Source of the DNA: Aurantiochytrium sp. KH105
Taxonomy: Eukaryota; Sar; Bigyra; Thraustochytrida; Thraustochytriidae
Direction: 5' to 3'
DNA: 64,000 nt
Assembly (NCBI GenBank): GCA_003116975.1
Contig: BGKB01000198.1
Location: forward strand, 1-64,000
The notes under the pieces are model-generated. The model was not told where the DNA came from, did not search any database, and saw only the letters and a program-made list of their open reading frames with translations. This document shows positions 1-10,090 of the stretch, in pieces. Each line of letters starts with the position of its first letter. The stretch's first letter is position 1. Position numbers and translations under genes: made by a program.

Positions 1-195
1 TCTCCGCGGCGTCTCTGCTGACATGGAGATTGAGACTATTGAAATTTGAGCTCGCTCAGGCGCCTTGAAATCCCGCGCTCTTGAAAGCGCAGCAGCTGCA
101 GACGCTCTTGAGAGCGAACGGCGCGCTCTCGACATGAGAATAGATGAGAAAAAGGTGATCCCGGAGGTGCCTTGATCAAGGCGGGTCGTTTGTGG

Positions 196-217
196 GGTTT
201 AGGTTAGGTTAGGTTAG
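196..217. repeat. Short TTAGG-type tandem repeat
   Basis: About four consecutive TTAGG units occur inside otherwise unique sequence. The tract resembles some telomeric repeats, but it is far too short and too internal to be called a telomere. It may be a small interstitial telomere-like tract or chance. Confidence 0.5.
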
Positions 218-532
218 ATAAGATGATGAACGCCACATCGACGACGCTCTCTGCAGATGTTTCGAGGACCTGAACTACATTCTCAAATAAGCTATGCAAC
301 GCGTTTATTGCGACCGAAATGATCGCTTCGATACCCTTGCCTATAAGGCCACACGAGGTTTTTTCTTCGTTGTAAGTGAGCATCTTCAAGGAGGTGTCTG
401 TGTACATGAAAGGCGTGCACCACATCGAGCAAGGCTCCTTCCGGCCCGTAGCTGATTTGCACGAGCTGCACCTTCTCGGTAAATACATACGCCGTGAAAG
501 CAAGGGCCGGTGCGGAGATTGCAAACGCTTGA

Positions 533-871
533 ATCCACGCCGCCGTCTGCTTCGTGTACAAGCGCCAGGGCTCATTCTTCGTCGCACTCACGGCCGCCGG
601 CGACGAGATCTTCTTCGAAGACGCCGCCGGGGCGGCGGCGACCGCCGCGCCCACAACCGCAGAGCCCCCTCCCGCGCCCACCACGGCGGCGGAGCCGGCC
701 ATCAAGCCGAGGCGGGATGCCGGGCCATCCGCCCGCGTGTGGACGCTGACCTGCGCCGCCGCGGCAGCCCTCGTCGCGCTGCTTCTCGTTTTCGCATGGC
801 ACCGGCGCGGGCGCTACCAGCAGCACCAAAAGGTCTCCACCGTGGAGCTGGCGGCCCAGCGGGCATATTGA
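533..871 (+). CDS. Possible terminal exon of a type I membrane protein (strand uncertain)
   Basis: The open frame after the stop at 530-532 reads a short segment (FFVALTAAGDEIFFED), an Ala/Pro/Thr-rich stalk, one strongly hydrophobic helix of about 21 residues (from VWTLTCAAAAALVALL), a basic stop-transfer (HRRGR) and a 20-residue tail ending at 871. This is the classic C-terminus of a single-pass membrane protein. Codons end mostly in G or C, as in the certain genes here. No good ATG lies upstream in frame, so earlier exons would be needed; a pyrimidine tract followed by AG at about 359-376 could be an acceptor. The opposite strand is also open: 702 down to about 292 gives a protein with a hydrophobic segment (AWIQAFAISAPALAF), and an adjacent minus frame continues to 204 and could be joined by splicing. 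I slightly prefer the plus strand, with low certainty. Confidence 0.28.
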   Translation: MHAAVCFVYKRQGSFFVALTAAGDEIFFEDAAGAAATAAPTTAEPPPAPTTAAEPAIKPRRDAGPSARVWTLTCAAAAALVALLLVFAWHRRGRYQQHQKVSTVELAAQRAY

Positions 872-1011
872 GCGCGACTCGCCCGCGCAGCGCGCTCATC
901 CTCCCGCCGGCAGTCATAATGTAAATGCAAATCCGACGTGCAAATCGGTAAAAACAAGTTAGCGAAGCCCCTTCCCCCTCAATCGCCGCACGCGGGAGGA
1001 GGAGTGGCGCC

Positions 1012-2774
1012 ATGCCCAGCTTTTTCGGAATCAGCAAGAGCCGAGCGCCGCCGGCCACTGCGCCATTTCAGATCCTCACGAAAAATGAGGCCGTCGCCAA
1101 GCAAGCCATCCACTGCCTCGACTGGATCGTTGTCATCACGACGATCCTCGCAACCAACCCAAGGGCGATCGCCGCAGGTCCGGTTGGCGTCGGCTGCGAA
1201 ATCGCCCTCGAGCAGCACATGAGTACCCTGGGGAAGCTCACAAAGAAGGCGCGAGGCATCGACAAGGAGCAGTGCAGTTGACGGTTGCCACTGACGCTAG
1301 ATTCCGCGACAGCCTCCGGATTTCGTCTCGGAAGTCGGTGACAAAGTCCGCCCGTCGCGCTTCGCAATCACAATCCAACTTCCTCGGGTTGCGTAAGGAC
1401 GCGGAAAAGGCCGACGAGCTTGTCGACAACGCGCTCGCCGCAGTCTCCACAGCACAGACGGCCAAGGCGTTCCTCGTCGCCTTCTTGCAGGGCCAGAAAC
1501 CCAATAAAGACACGGGGGATGATTGTAGCGCTGTAGAGTTGCTGAAGGATGCCATGCATTACTGCGAACAGGTATATAATGCTGCAAGGGCGGTGCGCAA
1601 TATTTTCAACAAAGAGTCCAAGGCATTCGCAAAGGGGGATTTGAGGCCGGCGCAGAAGACTGCCACTGCCATCGCCGGTGCTAGAGACGCGCAAGATATG
1701 CGTCGGAGTATCAATAGCCTCGGCCTCGGCGCGCAGGAAATTTACGAAAAAATCACGACCAATACATCAGACACAGCCAGGCTTGCTAAGCTAGGCATCC
1801 CGGGTGCACTGACTCGACTCTCTGACATCGGGACCGCGCTCGCAACCCTTCCGTACCATCTGTATCTGAGCGAGGTCGGTGCAAAACTCCTCAAAGCAGA
1901 GAAGGCCGCGCTCGAAAGGCTCCAAAAACTGACTTTTTCAAATTTTAAGGCGGATGCGTCGAATAATGTGAAAATCAGCCAGTTGGCCCGCTCGTTTGAT
2001 GCCGAACGCCTCTTCAAGTACGTGCACATGAAGGAAGCCGGTTACAGGACGGCCGGGGAATTTGACAGGAAGGTTGTGCTTGGGCTGATTCGGTGGAATG
2101 AGCAGGATATCACGACGCAAGCCGCCCTGTCCAGCAGCGCCGCCGCCGCCGCGACGCACTTTCTCACGGTTGGCACCGCAATGGACGTTGCGCTTCTTCA
2201 CGATAAAAGCCGCAAACCCCTGGAGGAGATTCTTCGCCGAGATACTGCATTCGCGTCCGACGAAGAGGTCGAGCACGCCTTTGGCCAGGTGGGTGACATT
2301 TTACGCGGAAACGATCACAAGTCAGGTCTCGTGAATCATTTCAACAATATTCTCGACGACGAGGCACTGGCCGGGGGATATATCGCTGTGTGGTTCGGAG
2401 AAGAAAGCGAACAAGCAGGAAACCAGTACTCGCGCGTCAAGATCTGCGCGCTGAGCCCACATTGGAAAATCGCTCATGGGACACGAGATACAAACACAAT
2501 TAATCTGGATTGCGAGTTTGATGATCTCATCAGGGGACGCGCGACCCCCGTTGACGAGATTTACATTGCACAATTCAAGGAGGGCACCGGATGCTATGTG
2601 GATGGCGAAGACGCATATGGTGTGATCGCCGAGCCGGTGGGGTGCACATATGAAGAATGGCATCATCGGGGGCGTCTTGTACTTGTGCTCATCGATGGCG
2701 CCAATGACCCCGGGGAATACCACATCGAAGACATTTCCGTCCGCATTCCCACAACCGAACCTGACGATCAGTAA
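1012..2774 (+). CDS. Orphan protein of about 580 residues, probably two exons with a tiny intron
   Basis: I do not recognise the family. The ATG at 1012 opens an 89-codon frame that stops at 1279-1281. A second frame continues uninterrupted from about 1272 to 2774 but has no ATG at its beginning. Removing GT...AG from 1272 to 1300 (29 nt), or to 1312 (41 nt), joins the frames cleanly as ...DKEQ-FRDSLRIS..., so a very short intron or a frameshift is likely. The N-terminal two thirds is predicted mostly helical, with alternating Ala, Lys and Glu segments (KAEKAALERLQKLTF). The last 130 residues look beta-rich and acidic (GGYIAVWFGEE, GRLVLVLIDGAND). There is no signal peptide and no convincing membrane helix. 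The neighbour downstream is an unrelated transporter in the same orientation. Confidence 0.7.
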
Positions 2775-2977
2775 GGATAAGAACGCCACCCGGTAACGTA
2801 CGTTTCCTTTCACCGACCACGGCTGTGTGGATTCAGGTTAAGATTTTTTTATATTTTTTTAGCGGTGTTGCTTCTCTGTCGCTTGATGGCCACCGGTCAA
2901 AGTCCAGCTTGACCAAAATCAGCTTTTCTTCCCTGATGGTCTGTTGTGACAGCAGAGCAGAATCAGCAACCAACAAG

Positions 2978-4030
2978 ATGGGCGAGGGGCGAGGAGCCGG
3001 CAGCGACGTCGCGAGCAGCGAAGTGGCGGTCATCGGGGTGTGGTGGTTCGCCACGTCGGCGGTGCTCTCCACGTACGCGAACACGGCCTTTCTGGACGCG
3101 CTGGCGTCGCCGTTCTGGCTGACCTATGTCCGCTTTGCGGGCAGCGCTGCACTTGGCCACGTTGCCAACGCAGCGGATAGCTCCAAGGCGCAGTTGCGGA
3201 CTGTCGACGGAGGCGAACTGACACGCGCTTTCATCGTGCCCGCGCTTTTGTTGCTCGGCGCCAACTATTCGAACGGTGTTGCCTTGAAGCTCGCGGGCAT
3301 CACGCTCACTTATGTGGTCAAGAGCGCTATCCCTGTTGCCACTGTAGTCGTGAACAAACTCGAAGGCGTCACGTTTGCGCCCATGGTGTACGCCACGCTC
3401 GTCCCAACGGTAGTTGGTGTCATGCTCGCAGCATGGAGCGATCTCGACTTTAGTCTGACTGGCTTTGCCGCAGCGCTTGCAAGCATGAGTTTGCAAACCA
3501 TGCTCAACATCAAGTCCAAGGCTGCGATTTCGGCTACGAATGTGAGCGGCGTCAAGGCGCAGCTTGTGATGGCATCAATTGCGACGGTTGTGCTGTCGCC
3601 ATTTGCCCTCTGGGATCTTTCTGCGCTCCTCATTAGTGCCGACGGTGCGCCAGTGGCGCTCATCGAGCAAGGCGTGGAGAAGGGAGCGCTTACACTTTCT
3701 GTCGTTGCCGCTGTCGCTTACCACTCCGAGTACGTAAGCAATTTCCTTTTTGCTGCGCGCGTCTCTCCGCTCGCGTTTAGTGTCGCAGACATTTGCCGTC
3801 GGCTCTGCATCATCGCTGTGGGCTCGGTGCTCTTCAGCAAACCTCTGACAATGCTCAATAAACTTGGCATCGTCGTTTGTTTCGCGGGTGTGCTCTGGTA
3901 CACGACCATGGATAAAACACCGGTGGCAACAGCTCCCAAGGACAAGCCCACGACGCCAAGGTTGGCAAGGACGCCATCGGGAGGCAAAACGCGCGGGTCG
4001 ACCTCTTCACGGAGCTCTCGTCGTCGATAG
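2978..4030 (+). CDS. Triose-phosphate/nucleotide-sugar transporter family protein (TPT, DMT superfamily)
   Basis: The protein has 350 residues and about ten hydrophobic helices, matching the usual length of the TPT/SLC35-type family. The helix reading YVVKSAIPVATVVVNKLEG carries the family's conserved Lys-Ser followed by Pro in the substrate pathway, and the last helices (KLGIVVCFAGVLWYT) match the C-terminal hairpin. Such carriers exchange phosphorylated C3/C5/C6 compounds or nucleotide sugars across plastid, Golgi or ER membranes; the substrate cannot be read from the sequence. The start at 2978 (aacaagATGg) is preferred over the longer open frame from 2825 because the extension is non-conserved and low in hydrophobicity. 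The C-terminus is a basic, Ser/Arg-rich cytosolic tail (SSRSSRRR). The gene converges with the phosphagen kinase downstream. Confidence 0.85.
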   Translation: MGEGRGAGSDVASSEVAVIGVWWFATSAVLSTYANTAFLDALASPFWLTYVRFAGSAALGHVANAADSSKAQLRTVDGGELTRAFIVPALLLLGANYSNGVALKLAGITLTYVVKSAIPVATVVVNKLEGVTFAPMVYATLVPTVVGVMLAAWSDLDFSLTGFAAALASMSLQTMLNIKSKAAISATNVSGVKAQLVMASIATVVLSPFALWDLSALLISADGAPVALIEQGVEKGALTLSVVAAVAYHSEYVSNFLFAARVSPLAFSVADICRRLCIIAVGSVLFSKPLTMLNKLGIVVCFAGVLWYTTMDKTPVATAPKDKPTTPRLARTPSGGKTRGSTSSRSSRRR

Positions 4031-4518
4031 TGTGGATAGGGTGAAGTTTTTTATTTTTGTTCGAGTGCGCGCTCGTAGTCGTCATCGCGTTGAACCAAAC
4101 TGTCTTGCGCTTTTTCATTCCTGTTCTGTGAATTTTGCTGATGGCCAGTCAACCGACCCAAGCGTGTTTGAATTTACAATAACATCTACTTCCCGATTTT
4201 TTACCCATTTTTCGAATTTCACGAACGAAGCAGACTGGGTGTAATCTTTTTCCAAAGGCAGAACTTTCGACTTTGGTGAAACAGGCGCAAGAGCGTAGAT
4301 AGAAGGCTTGGACGATTCCAAGTAGGTATACAACCTCTAGAAGAGGAAAACAAGCTCACGCCTCGCGCTCCCGTGCAATAAGACCGATGATTGGCAAGAA
4401 CAAGCGAAAAGAAATGAATGAATGAAGTGCGCCCTCGAGAGACTCAGATTTGTTCACTTGCTGTTCAAATGGGGCTAGTCGTTCGTTCGGAAACAAAGGC
4501 TGGAGCTGCGCGAGAAAC
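4031..4518. other. Convergent 3' intergenic region
   Basis: This 488 bp stretch separates two converging genes. It is AT-richer than the flanking coding sequence and holds a short GAAT microsatellite near 4420. No gene is seen. Confidence 0.6.
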
Positions 4519-5799
4519 TTAGAGCTTGGCCTTGTTCTCCTCCTTGAGGAGCGACTCAATGCCCTCGTAGAGAGCACCGATGATCTCAGCCTCCTGGATG
4601 CAGAGACGGGCCGAGGGGGAGATGTCGACGGTGCCGTCGGCGCCAATCGGGGTGTGCTCGCCGCCAACGCCGCGGACGCTGAGGCCGAGGGGCTTGCAGA
4701 TGGCCTTGGCCTTGGCGTCAGTGCCGTCCGAGGTGAGGTTGGGGACCTTGATGTGGATCGAGGCGCGCATGCCGGTGCCGAGGTTGGTGGGGCACGAGGT
4801 GACGTAGCCGTACTTCTTGCTGTGGGCGAACTTGCCGGCGGCATCCTCGACGACGCCGCAGGCGACGCGGAGACGGTCAAAGACCTCGTTGAGAACGGTG
4901 CCCTTCTTCATGCACATGATGCGGAGGTGGTCCTCCTCGCCAACCCAGACGATAAACTGGCCATCAGCGCTCTGGTAGCAGCCACGGCCGTAGGGCCACT
5001 CGGAGGCAATGCCGGCGCTGGCGAGGTACGAGTCGTTGGCCATGTCCTTGAACATGACGCGGTTGTTGACGAGCTCCTTGTACTTTTCGTCGGTGATGCT
5101 GTACTCGGTGCCCGGGGTGAGCGAGTAGTAGGTGCCGCCGTAGGCCGGGTCCTCCATGAGCTTCTTGAAGGCCTGGATCATGTCCTTTTCGAGGTTGAGG
5201 CGGTCCTCCTTGGTCATGTTGCCGGGGAGCGGGTAGTTGGCCAGGTTGCGGCCGACGCGCACGCGCATCGAGGTGGTGCCGAGACCGAGCTTGGTGAGGT
5301 CGAGAACACCGCCGGCGGGGAGCTTGTCCTTGACGGTGTCAAGATCCCAGTTGGTGACGTGCTGCACGTTGCCCTTGATCTTGTGGTAGTCGCGGATGAC
5401 CGCGTCGAGGTAGGGCTCGAAGACGTCGTAGTCATCGGGGCTCATGGCGTAGGCGCCCATGCCGGAGTCGGCGTTCTCAACGCCGGAGCGGCAGATCTTC
5501 TCGAGGCGCACCTTGAGGTCCTCGGAGAGGGACTCAAAGTACTTGGCGTCAAAGTGCTTCGCCATGAGGTTGTCCGGGTTGGACTTCTTGATGCTCTCGA
5601 TCTTCTCCAGGAAGCCCTTCCAGGAGTCGGCGCCGAGCATCGACTCGATGCGCTTAAGGCGGTCGTTCATCTCGTCAAGGATGTTGCCCTTGTTCTGCGC
5701 GGTCGAGCCGGTCGCCGCGAGCACGCCGGCACCGCCCGCGAGACCCGCTGCGGCCAGCGCGATCTGCACGCCCTTGCGTCCTGCGCTCCTCGAAAACAT
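4519..5799 (-). CDS. Phosphagen (guanidino) kinase, mitochondrial creatine kinase-like
   Basis: This 426-residue enzyme would transfer the gamma-phosphate of ATP reversibly to a guanidino compound such as creatine, taurocyamine or arginine, buffering cellular ATP. The N-terminal helical domain (about 65-160) is followed by the catalytic domain, with the nucleotide-binding arginine segment GTTSMRVRVGRN and the active-site block CPTNLGTGMRASIHI, whose reactive cysteine is C336. Near the C-terminus RGVGGEHT and DISPSARL match the flexible substrate loop and final helix region. The first 35 residues are basic, then Ala/Gly-rich and hydrophobic (FSRSAGRKGVQIALAAAGLA), like the presequence of mitochondrial creatine kinases. 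GTGMRA resembles the creatine/taurocyamine kinases (GTGLRA) more than arginine kinases (GTTVRA), but the substrate is an inference. Confidence 0.93.
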   Translation of the reverse strand: MFSRSAGRKGVQIALAAAGLAGGAGVLAATGSTAQNKGNILDEMNDRLKRIESMLGADSWKGFLEKIESIKKSNPDNLMAKHFDAKYFESLSEDLKVRLEKICRSGVENADSGMGAYAMSPDDYDVFEPYLDAVIRDYHKIKGNVQHVTNWDLDTVKDKLPAGGVLDLTKLGLGTTSMRVRVGRNLANYPLPGNMTKEDRLNLEKDMIQAFKKLMEDPAYGGTYYSLTPGTEYSITDEKYKELVNNRVMFKDMANDSYLASAGIASEWPYGRGCYQSADGQFIVWVGEEDHLRIMCMKKGTVLNEVFDRLRVACGVVEDAAGKFAHSKKYGYVTSCPTNLGTGMRASIHIKVPNLTSDGTDAKAKAICKPLGLSVRGVGGEHTPIGADGTVDISPSARLCIQEAEIIGALYEGIESLLKEENKAKL

Positions 5800-8632
5800 T
5801 CTGCTCTTCTTCTTCTTGTTTCTCTCTCTTCTAGTCCGTCGCCCGCTGTTCTGTTCTGTTCCGTCTGCGTCCTATCCTCGGCCGTCCTCCTTCCGTCAGT
5901 ACGTACGAGCAAACGAATGATATTTTGATGTGCTTGTGCGTGCGCGCACTCACGGGCCCTCTCACTCTCACTTTCGTCTCGAGTTGGGGCTTTGCTCTGC
6001 TCTGCTCTGCTTGCCCTCGCGCCCCCGCTCTCCTTGCCCGTCCACTCTACCGCGCGCCGCGCCGCGCCGCGCAGTGCAGCCTCGCTCGCCAGGCCTCCGC
6101 ATGGACTCGCCATGGACGCGGCGCGGGCCTGGTGCGACTGCGCCATCCAGCCAGCCATCAACCCACCTAAAGCCCACTCGCTGCTGCTGCTGCTGCTCCT
6201 GGCGACACGATAGCACCACCACCACCACCACCAACAGTGCCGACGAATCTTGATCTTTGATCCCTGATCTTTGATCTTGACGCTGCTGCCGAGCGACTTG
6301 GACTCGCCGTGCAAGTGGAGCTCATTGACCTCGGCGATACGACACAACACGATACGATACGCGCAGGCTCTCGTCTCGTACCGCAGGCCGAGCAGGGTGG
6401 CCACTATCTCTCTGACTTCCCTCTCGGACGGACTCCCGCACGTCTCCGCGAGCAACGCGACACCCACTTCCCCGCCCTCGACCTCTCCCCGCCAGCCTGT
6501 CTCCGTTCGCTGCCGCTGTCCTCGAGCGCGTCCTCGTGCGAGGGGGTCTCGCCATCGCCATCCCGTTTCCCAGCCTCCCGAGCACGCCGCGCACGCTCGC
6601 CTTCCCTGCCGCGCGCTCGCGCTCGCGCTCTTTTCCTCGCCGCCCTTCCCCGCCCGCGCCTCGCCCGCTCGGGCGCGCTCACGTACCTGGTGCGATGGAG
6701 ATTTGCTCGCCAGGATGATATTCTGCAGCGCCTTCTCCCGAGGCCTCTCGCTCCATCATAACATGACATGACTCGACGGTCGCTCCGCATTGCACTGCAG
6801 CATCGCATCGCATTGCATTGCATTGCATTGCACACTGGCGGCTGCACAAGTGGAGGAGAAGAAACAGCAACAGCCAACCAACTGTGTCGCGTTGCGCTGC
6901 AAAAAATCATCCTCGAGTCCCCGTGTGTGAGTGTGTGTGCGGGAGCGGGCGGGCGAGCGAGCGAGCGAGCGTGTGTAAAAAACGTAATGTAATGCGTTGT
7001 AATGGATGGAAGCAGCCGCGCCGCCTCCACCGGCGGAGACAGTCGTGACGACTCGAGGTGCCGCCGTCCGATATATCCACGCTCGAAGAAGAAGAAGAGG
7101 CAGGAGACCATGATGCCCATCGTCGCGTCCAGCACCTGCAGGGCGCGATGCCGCGCTGCAGCTGCAGCCGCTGCATCACCGCCTGCCTTCCCGGAAGCGA
7201 GCGATGCGGCGGCGTCAAGACGGAGGGAGCATGCTGCTCTTGCTCGGGTTTTTTACCGAAAAAAATGAATAAAAAATGATAAAAACCCACCCATCTACCA
7301 CCTGGCAACAAGTTGGTGCACGCACGATCTTCTTTCTCCCCCTCTCTGGCGCCCTGGAATCCGCAGACGCTGCGCGACTGGCGGGAAGGCGAGGCCCGCG
7401 GCGACCACTGGAGGGCCCGTGCGCAGCTGCAGCAGCCAGCCACCGCGCCAGCCACCCTGCCTCGGCAGCCCGCAGCCAGTGGTCGTGGCCATCGCGCGCA
7501 GCGACGAATGATAGAAAGAAAAAAAACGATGAACCGACCCTCGCAGCCGCACGTTTCTCGTGCAGCCACGATCTTCGAGCAACGATCGCTAGAGCGACGA
7601 GCGACCAGCGGCGAGCGGCGAGCGGCTCGAGAGCCCTGGCGGCAGCGGGCGGCAAAGAGCGTGCGAGCGTGCGAGCGTGCGAGCGGGCGAGCGAACTCAG
7701 GCCAGGTCGCGAGCGCGGTGCGCACGCTCGCCGGCGCTGCGAGCAGCGCGAGTTTCCAAGAGTAATGACGCGTGCATTAAGGTGCCTCGCCTGCGCGCGG
7801 CCTGCTTGCACATGCCTCCTGCCGCTGCCGCGCTTGCTTGCGCCGGGGTCGCGCATTAAGGTCGTTACCGCTGCGGCGCAGGCCTGATGGTACTAAAGTA
7901 AAAAAATTCTGTATCCTTTTACTGTTAGTAGGCCTATAGTAGGCTAGTAGTGGTAGTGGCAAGCGAGCAAGCCTTGAGAGAGAGAGAGAGAGAGAGACCG
8001 AGTAATAAAGTGGGCGCTGCGCCCGGTAGAGGGAGGCATGCGAGGGAGGGGGTGTGCGGCGGCCGCGTGTGAGCTGATCTGATGAGTCCTGGCGCGGTGA
8101 GTTTCATCGCACCTCATATCGTCCATCATCAGCATCATCGTCATCACGGACGCCGCCGCCCAGGCCGCCAACTCGAACGAGAACGGGGTCAAGGCGGGAG
8201 AAAACTCCTCTCTCGAGTCGCGGCAATCGAAGACTTGCCTTGCTCAATTATAAGGGAAGATCAAGGATACTACGCAATACAGGATTACTGAAGATCAAGG
8301 CGCGAGTGGACGCGCGCCGGATTCGAAGTGATTAAGGGGGTGTGCGGTCATGTCGCTGGGTCTGGTAGGATGGAAAAGGGGACTGGTGGATGATGAGGGA
8401 AGGTAAAAAGAGGGTGCGCGAACGTTACTGCGCCGGGTGGGAGTGCGGTGCACGTGCCAATCGCGTGCTGGAAAACTTGGAGAGCGTAGACAGACAGTAT
8501 GAGGGCAGACAGCAGAGCAGCATCGAGCGGGGGAAGAAGACCGACGAGAAGAAGGTCCCGCCGTCGCGCGTGTCCTCGAGCCCTCGCAGGAGCCCGGCCG
8601 CGACGCACAGAGAGGAGAGGTCAGCGAGCAAG
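5800..8632. other. GC-rich gene-free gap between divergent genes
   Basis: This 2.8 kb interval lies between the 5' ends of the phosphagen kinase (-) and the scramblase (+), so it should contain both promoters. It is dense in simple repeats: imperfect TGATCTTTGATC units at 6246-6281, CTG and CAC triplets at 6180-6235, GCATT units around 6805-6830, GAGC units around 6953-6970 and an AG run near 7980. Overlapping frames on both strands encode only Arg/Ser/Ala-rich low-complexity peptides with no recognisable domain. I see no gene. Confidence 0.6.
7976..7997. repeat. GA dinucleotide microsatellite
   Basis: Eleven uninterrupted GA units lie in the upstream region of the scramblase gene. Confidence 0.9.
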
Positions 8633-9592
8633 ATGTCCTACAAGGTCGACAGCGACGCGCCCCTCGGCGTGGAGGTGGTGCGCATGAAGATGGCCGCCGA
8701 GGAGTCCGGCACGCCGCTTAACTACGCCGGCCTGAACCTGCTCAAGGACCTCGACGGCCTCTTCATCCGTCAGGAGTGGGAGATCCTCGAGCAGCTCACC
8801 ACGTGGTACGAGCAGAGTAACGAGTACACCATCTTCGACAAGGACGGCAAGGTTCAGCTCTTTCGCATGAAGGAAAAGACCATGTGCTGCTACCGCCTCT
8901 GCTGCGGCGAAAACCGCCCCTTCCGCGTCAAGGTCTACGATCAGACCGGCAAGAAGGACAAGGCCGCGCTTGTCTTCAAGCGCAAGTTCCGCTTCTGTGG
9001 ACTCGCCCTCATCCCCTTTTGCAACCACCGCGTCGATGTCCACTACCTCGTTGACCAGGACAACAACCAAATTGGCCACGAGTCAAGTCGGACGCTCATC
9101 TCCCGCGTCGAGGTCCCGTTTTGCCACGGTGGCTGCTGCTGGCCCACCTGGCGCATCAAGGACCGCCAGGGTCAGACAAAGGCAAACCTCTACGGCCCCT
9201 TTTGCATGGTCTGCGATTGCTGCGGCGCCAACTTCCACCTCTACGATAACGAGGGTCGCCGCACTGGTGGCGTGCGCAAGCTTGCCCCCGATTCCCTCAA
9301 GGGTGTGGCCATGGAGCTCGTCACTGAGGCTGACAACTTCAAGCTCGACTTTGACAAGGAGCTCCACCCGGCCATCAAGATGGCTCTCATTGCCGCTGTT
9401 TTGCAGATCGACTTTACCTTTTTTGAGGATCATCGCACCATTTGCGAGGGCCGACTCTGCGATTGCTGGTGGTGTGGCTATGCTTGCCCCTGTGTGCCCA
9501 AGTGCTGCTGCTGCTGCTGCTCCGACAAGGACAAGAAGAAGAACAGCAAGGAGCGCAAGGGTGCCCCCGAGGCCGAGGAGATGATCCGTTAA
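8633..9592 (+). CDS. Phospholipid scramblase family protein with Cys-rich tail
   Basis: The protein has 319 residues. It contains the scramblase beta-barrel core and the cysteine cluster CCYRLCCGENRPF, which matches the palmitoylated CCxxxCCGxxRPF of animal PLSCRs. Near the end, TEADNFKLDFDKEL corresponds to the family's calcium-loop region. It is followed by the single hydrophobic helix MALIAAVLQIDFTFFE, equivalent to the PLSCR C-terminal transmembrane segment. Family members promote calcium-dependent movement of phospholipids between leaflets or act as membrane-tethered regulators. The Pro-rich N-terminus of PLSCR1 is absent. Unusually, about 40 residues follow the helix, including a dense cysteine block (CPCVPKCCCCCC) and a Lys-rich end. 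The ATG at 8633 (agcaagATGt) is chosen over the longer frame from 8390, whose extension is basic low-complexity sequence. Confidence 0.9.
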   Translation: MSYKVDSDAPLGVEVVRMKMAAEESGTPLNYAGLNLLKDLDGLFIRQEWEILEQLTTWYEQSNEYTIFDKDGKVQLFRMKEKTMCCYRLCCGENRPFRVKVYDQTGKKDKAALVFKRKFRFCGLALIPFCNHRVDVHYLVDQDNNQIGHESSRTLISRVEVPFCHGGCCWPTWRIKDRQGQTKANLYGPFCMVCDCCGANFHLYDNEGRRTGGVRKLAPDSLKGVAMELVTEADNFKLDFDKELHPAIKMALIAAVLQIDFTFFEDHRTICEGRLCDCWWCGYACPCVPKCCCCCCSDKDKKKNSKERKGAPEAEEMIR

Positions 9593-10090
9593 AAATCCTT
9601 TGCCCACTGACCTCGGATCGCTTTCTCGTTCTCAATTTTTTCCCTCTATTCCTTCCCTTCCTGCCTCTCTCCCTCGTAAACAGCCAAAATCTCGTAAGAC
9701 AACATGTGTTCATTCTTCTTCGCTTTATACTCATTCATTTTCATACAAATGCATTCGTTCATGAGATGGTCATAAACGTTTGAATTGTTTCTCGATTTCT
9801 TGGTTTCTTGTTGGTGTGAAGATCGCGACACGGCAAACCGTGGAGTCGCAACATCATGACACACTATCATGTCAACATCCATCATGGTCAAGATAATTGG
9901 GACAATTCTACATTCTTTCTTCTTCCCCTCCCCCCCCCCCCCCCCCCTCAAACCCCAAAAAATGGCATGACGACAACATCATGTTCAAGGCGCGTGCTTT
10001 ACTTCTCCTTTGAAAACAAACAGGACAAGACGATATTGAAATGGAAATTAGACGCATGGAATTATAAACTTGAACACACAAAGAAAGGAC
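9593..10090. other. Convergent 3' intergenic region with poly-C tract
   Basis: AT-richer sequence lies between two converging genes. It includes an uninterrupted run of 18 C at 9930-9947. No gene is seen. Confidence 0.6.
9930..9947. repeat. Poly-C homopolymer (18 nt)
   Basis: Eighteen consecutive C bases lie in the 3' intergenic region. The length is likely to be error-prone in assembly. Confidence 0.9.

Noticed and set aside
4450-5928. 492-codon plus-strand frame antisense to the phosphagen kinase
   Set aside because: It is the mirror of the codon-biased minus-strand gene, whose catalytic motifs are unambiguous.
8390-8632. N-terminal extension of the scramblase frame
   Set aside because: The extra residues are Arg/Ser/Glu low-complexity; the ATG at 8633 has a better context and directly precedes the conserved region.
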